Assembly: GCA_020349905.1 (NCBI GenBank)
Contig: CP070702.1
Coordinates: 1,865,403-1,900,046, forward strand
Reading direction: 5' to 3'
Source: Candidatus Eiseniibacteriota bacterium
GTDB taxonomy: Bacteria > Eisenbacteria > RBG-16-71-46 > JAFGJU01
Length of the DNA: 34,644 nucleotides
Every line of letters begins with the position of its first letter. The first letter of the stretch is position 1. The position numbers and the translations under genes are program-made. This document shows positions 34,359 through 34,644 of the stretch, piece after piece. Under the pieces are notes generated by a model. The model ran no database searches and had not been told where the DNA came from. It saw only the letters and a list, made by a program, of their open reading frames with translations.

Positions 34359-34434
34359 TGGTGGAGCTGACGGGGATCGAACCCGTGACCTCTTGACTGC
34401 CAGTCAAGCACTCTCCCAACTGAGCTACAGCCCC
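34359..34434 (-). tRNA. tRNA-Ala (GGC)
   Basis: 76 bases with encoded CCA. The anticodon stem CTTGA/TCAAG encloses the loop CTGGCAG, giving anticodon GGC. The acceptor stem GGGGCTG/CAGCTCC carries the G3:U70 wobble pair, the identity element of alanine tRNA. The T-arm has GTTCGATCC. The D-arm reads TAGCTCAGTTGGGAGAG. Confidence 0.96.
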
Positions 34435-34465
34435 ACCTAGGGGTGACACATGTCGGAACGCAAAC

Positions 34466-34494
34466 ATTCTATCTTCTGACTGACCACAAGTCAA
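34466..34494 (-). promoter_or_regulatory. Sigma-70-type promoter for tRNA-Ala
   Basis: On the minus strand, TTGACT (34494-34489) and TAGAAT (34471-34466) are 17 bases apart. Both are 5 of 6 consensus. The start of transcription would be near 34459, about 25 bases before the mature tRNA. The best promoter in the window. Confidence 0.75.
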
Positions 34495-34561
34495 CAAGAA
34501 GCCGTCGGGGGTGACGCTTGGCGTGCGCGAGTTGCGTGGCGCGCGGACTCCAAACAAAACC

Positions 34562-34590
34562 TTGACGCGCGATTTGCCCGGGGATATGCT
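34562..34590 (+). promoter_or_regulatory. Candidate plus-strand promoter at the window edge
   Basis: TTGACG (34562-34567) and TATGCT (34585-34590) are exactly 17 bases apart. It points out of the window. About 14 bases after the predicted start there is a perfect 6-base-pair hairpin, GGGAGC-CGGAGAC-GCTCCC (34611-34629). The target gene is not visible. Confidence 0.45.
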
Positions 34591-34644
34591 TTTACGTTTG
34601 AGTCGACTGCGGGAGCCGGAGACGCTCCCTGGAATCATCCATCA

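Noticed and set aside
34330..34638. Apparent N-terminal extension of ferritin
   Set aside because: It runs through the tRNA-Ala gene and its promoter, giving the translated-tRNA shadow. Ferritin begins at ATG 34329.
1..34644. CRISPR arrays, insertion sequences, phage genes, attachment sites
   Set aside because: No direct repeat series, transposase, integrase or terminal inverted repeat was recognised anywhere in the window.

Overview
The window looks like chromosomal DNA from an uncultured or poorly sampled Gram-negative bacterium of fairly high G+C. Evidence for an LPS-bearing outer membrane is a lapA-lapB pair, exported M16 peptidases and a SPOR-domain periplasmic protein. IspH indicates the MEP isoprenoid route. 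The mix of housekeeping order (trpS, scpA, scpB, rluB, hisC, cmk, plsC, ispH, rpsA), permuted SpoIVB-type S55 peptidases and secreted propeller proteins reminds me of candidate phyla near the FCB group, but that placement is inference only. No phage, insertion sequence, CRISPR array or rRNA was seen.

Layout, read along the minus strand from right to left: tRNA-Ala(GGC) with a very good sigma-70-type promoter, then a ferritin. A small secreted protein of unknown function is the only plus-strand gene. Next come two exported M16 peptidases (one with the zinc motif, one without), a PP-loop tRNA-thiolation-type ATPase, an M50 membrane protease and trpS. The chromosome-segregation and rRNA block scpA-scpB-rluB is followed by hisC, cmk, plsC, ispH and rpsA, then two tandem methylthiotransferases (mtaB, miaB), lapA-lapB and a TPR/SPOR protein. 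The mutS operon follows: mutS, a TusA-like protein, a TIM-barrel isomerase and a DUF362 ferredoxin protein. The left end holds an S55 peptidase, a secreted propeller protein, a multi-GAF signalling protein with a degenerate GGDEF domain, an alpha/beta hydrolase, and an S9 peptidase cut by the window edge.

Many neighbours are translationally coupled through ATGA, GTGA, TGATG or 20-base overlaps, so most of the window is probably a few long co-transcribed units. Corrected starts are given where a Shine-Dalgarno sequence or an overlap decides them.

The most unusual observation is that three genes between 9 and 15 kb (DUF362 protein, TIM-barrel isomerase, TPR/SPOR protein) are each interrupted by one in-frame stop, and each stop is different (TGA, TAG, TAA). 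Reading continues in the same frame with clear family homology on both sides. Two of the three are most simply Glu codons changed by a single G-to-T. This could be real gene decay, strain variation or sequencing damage. It cannot be reassignment of one stop codon.
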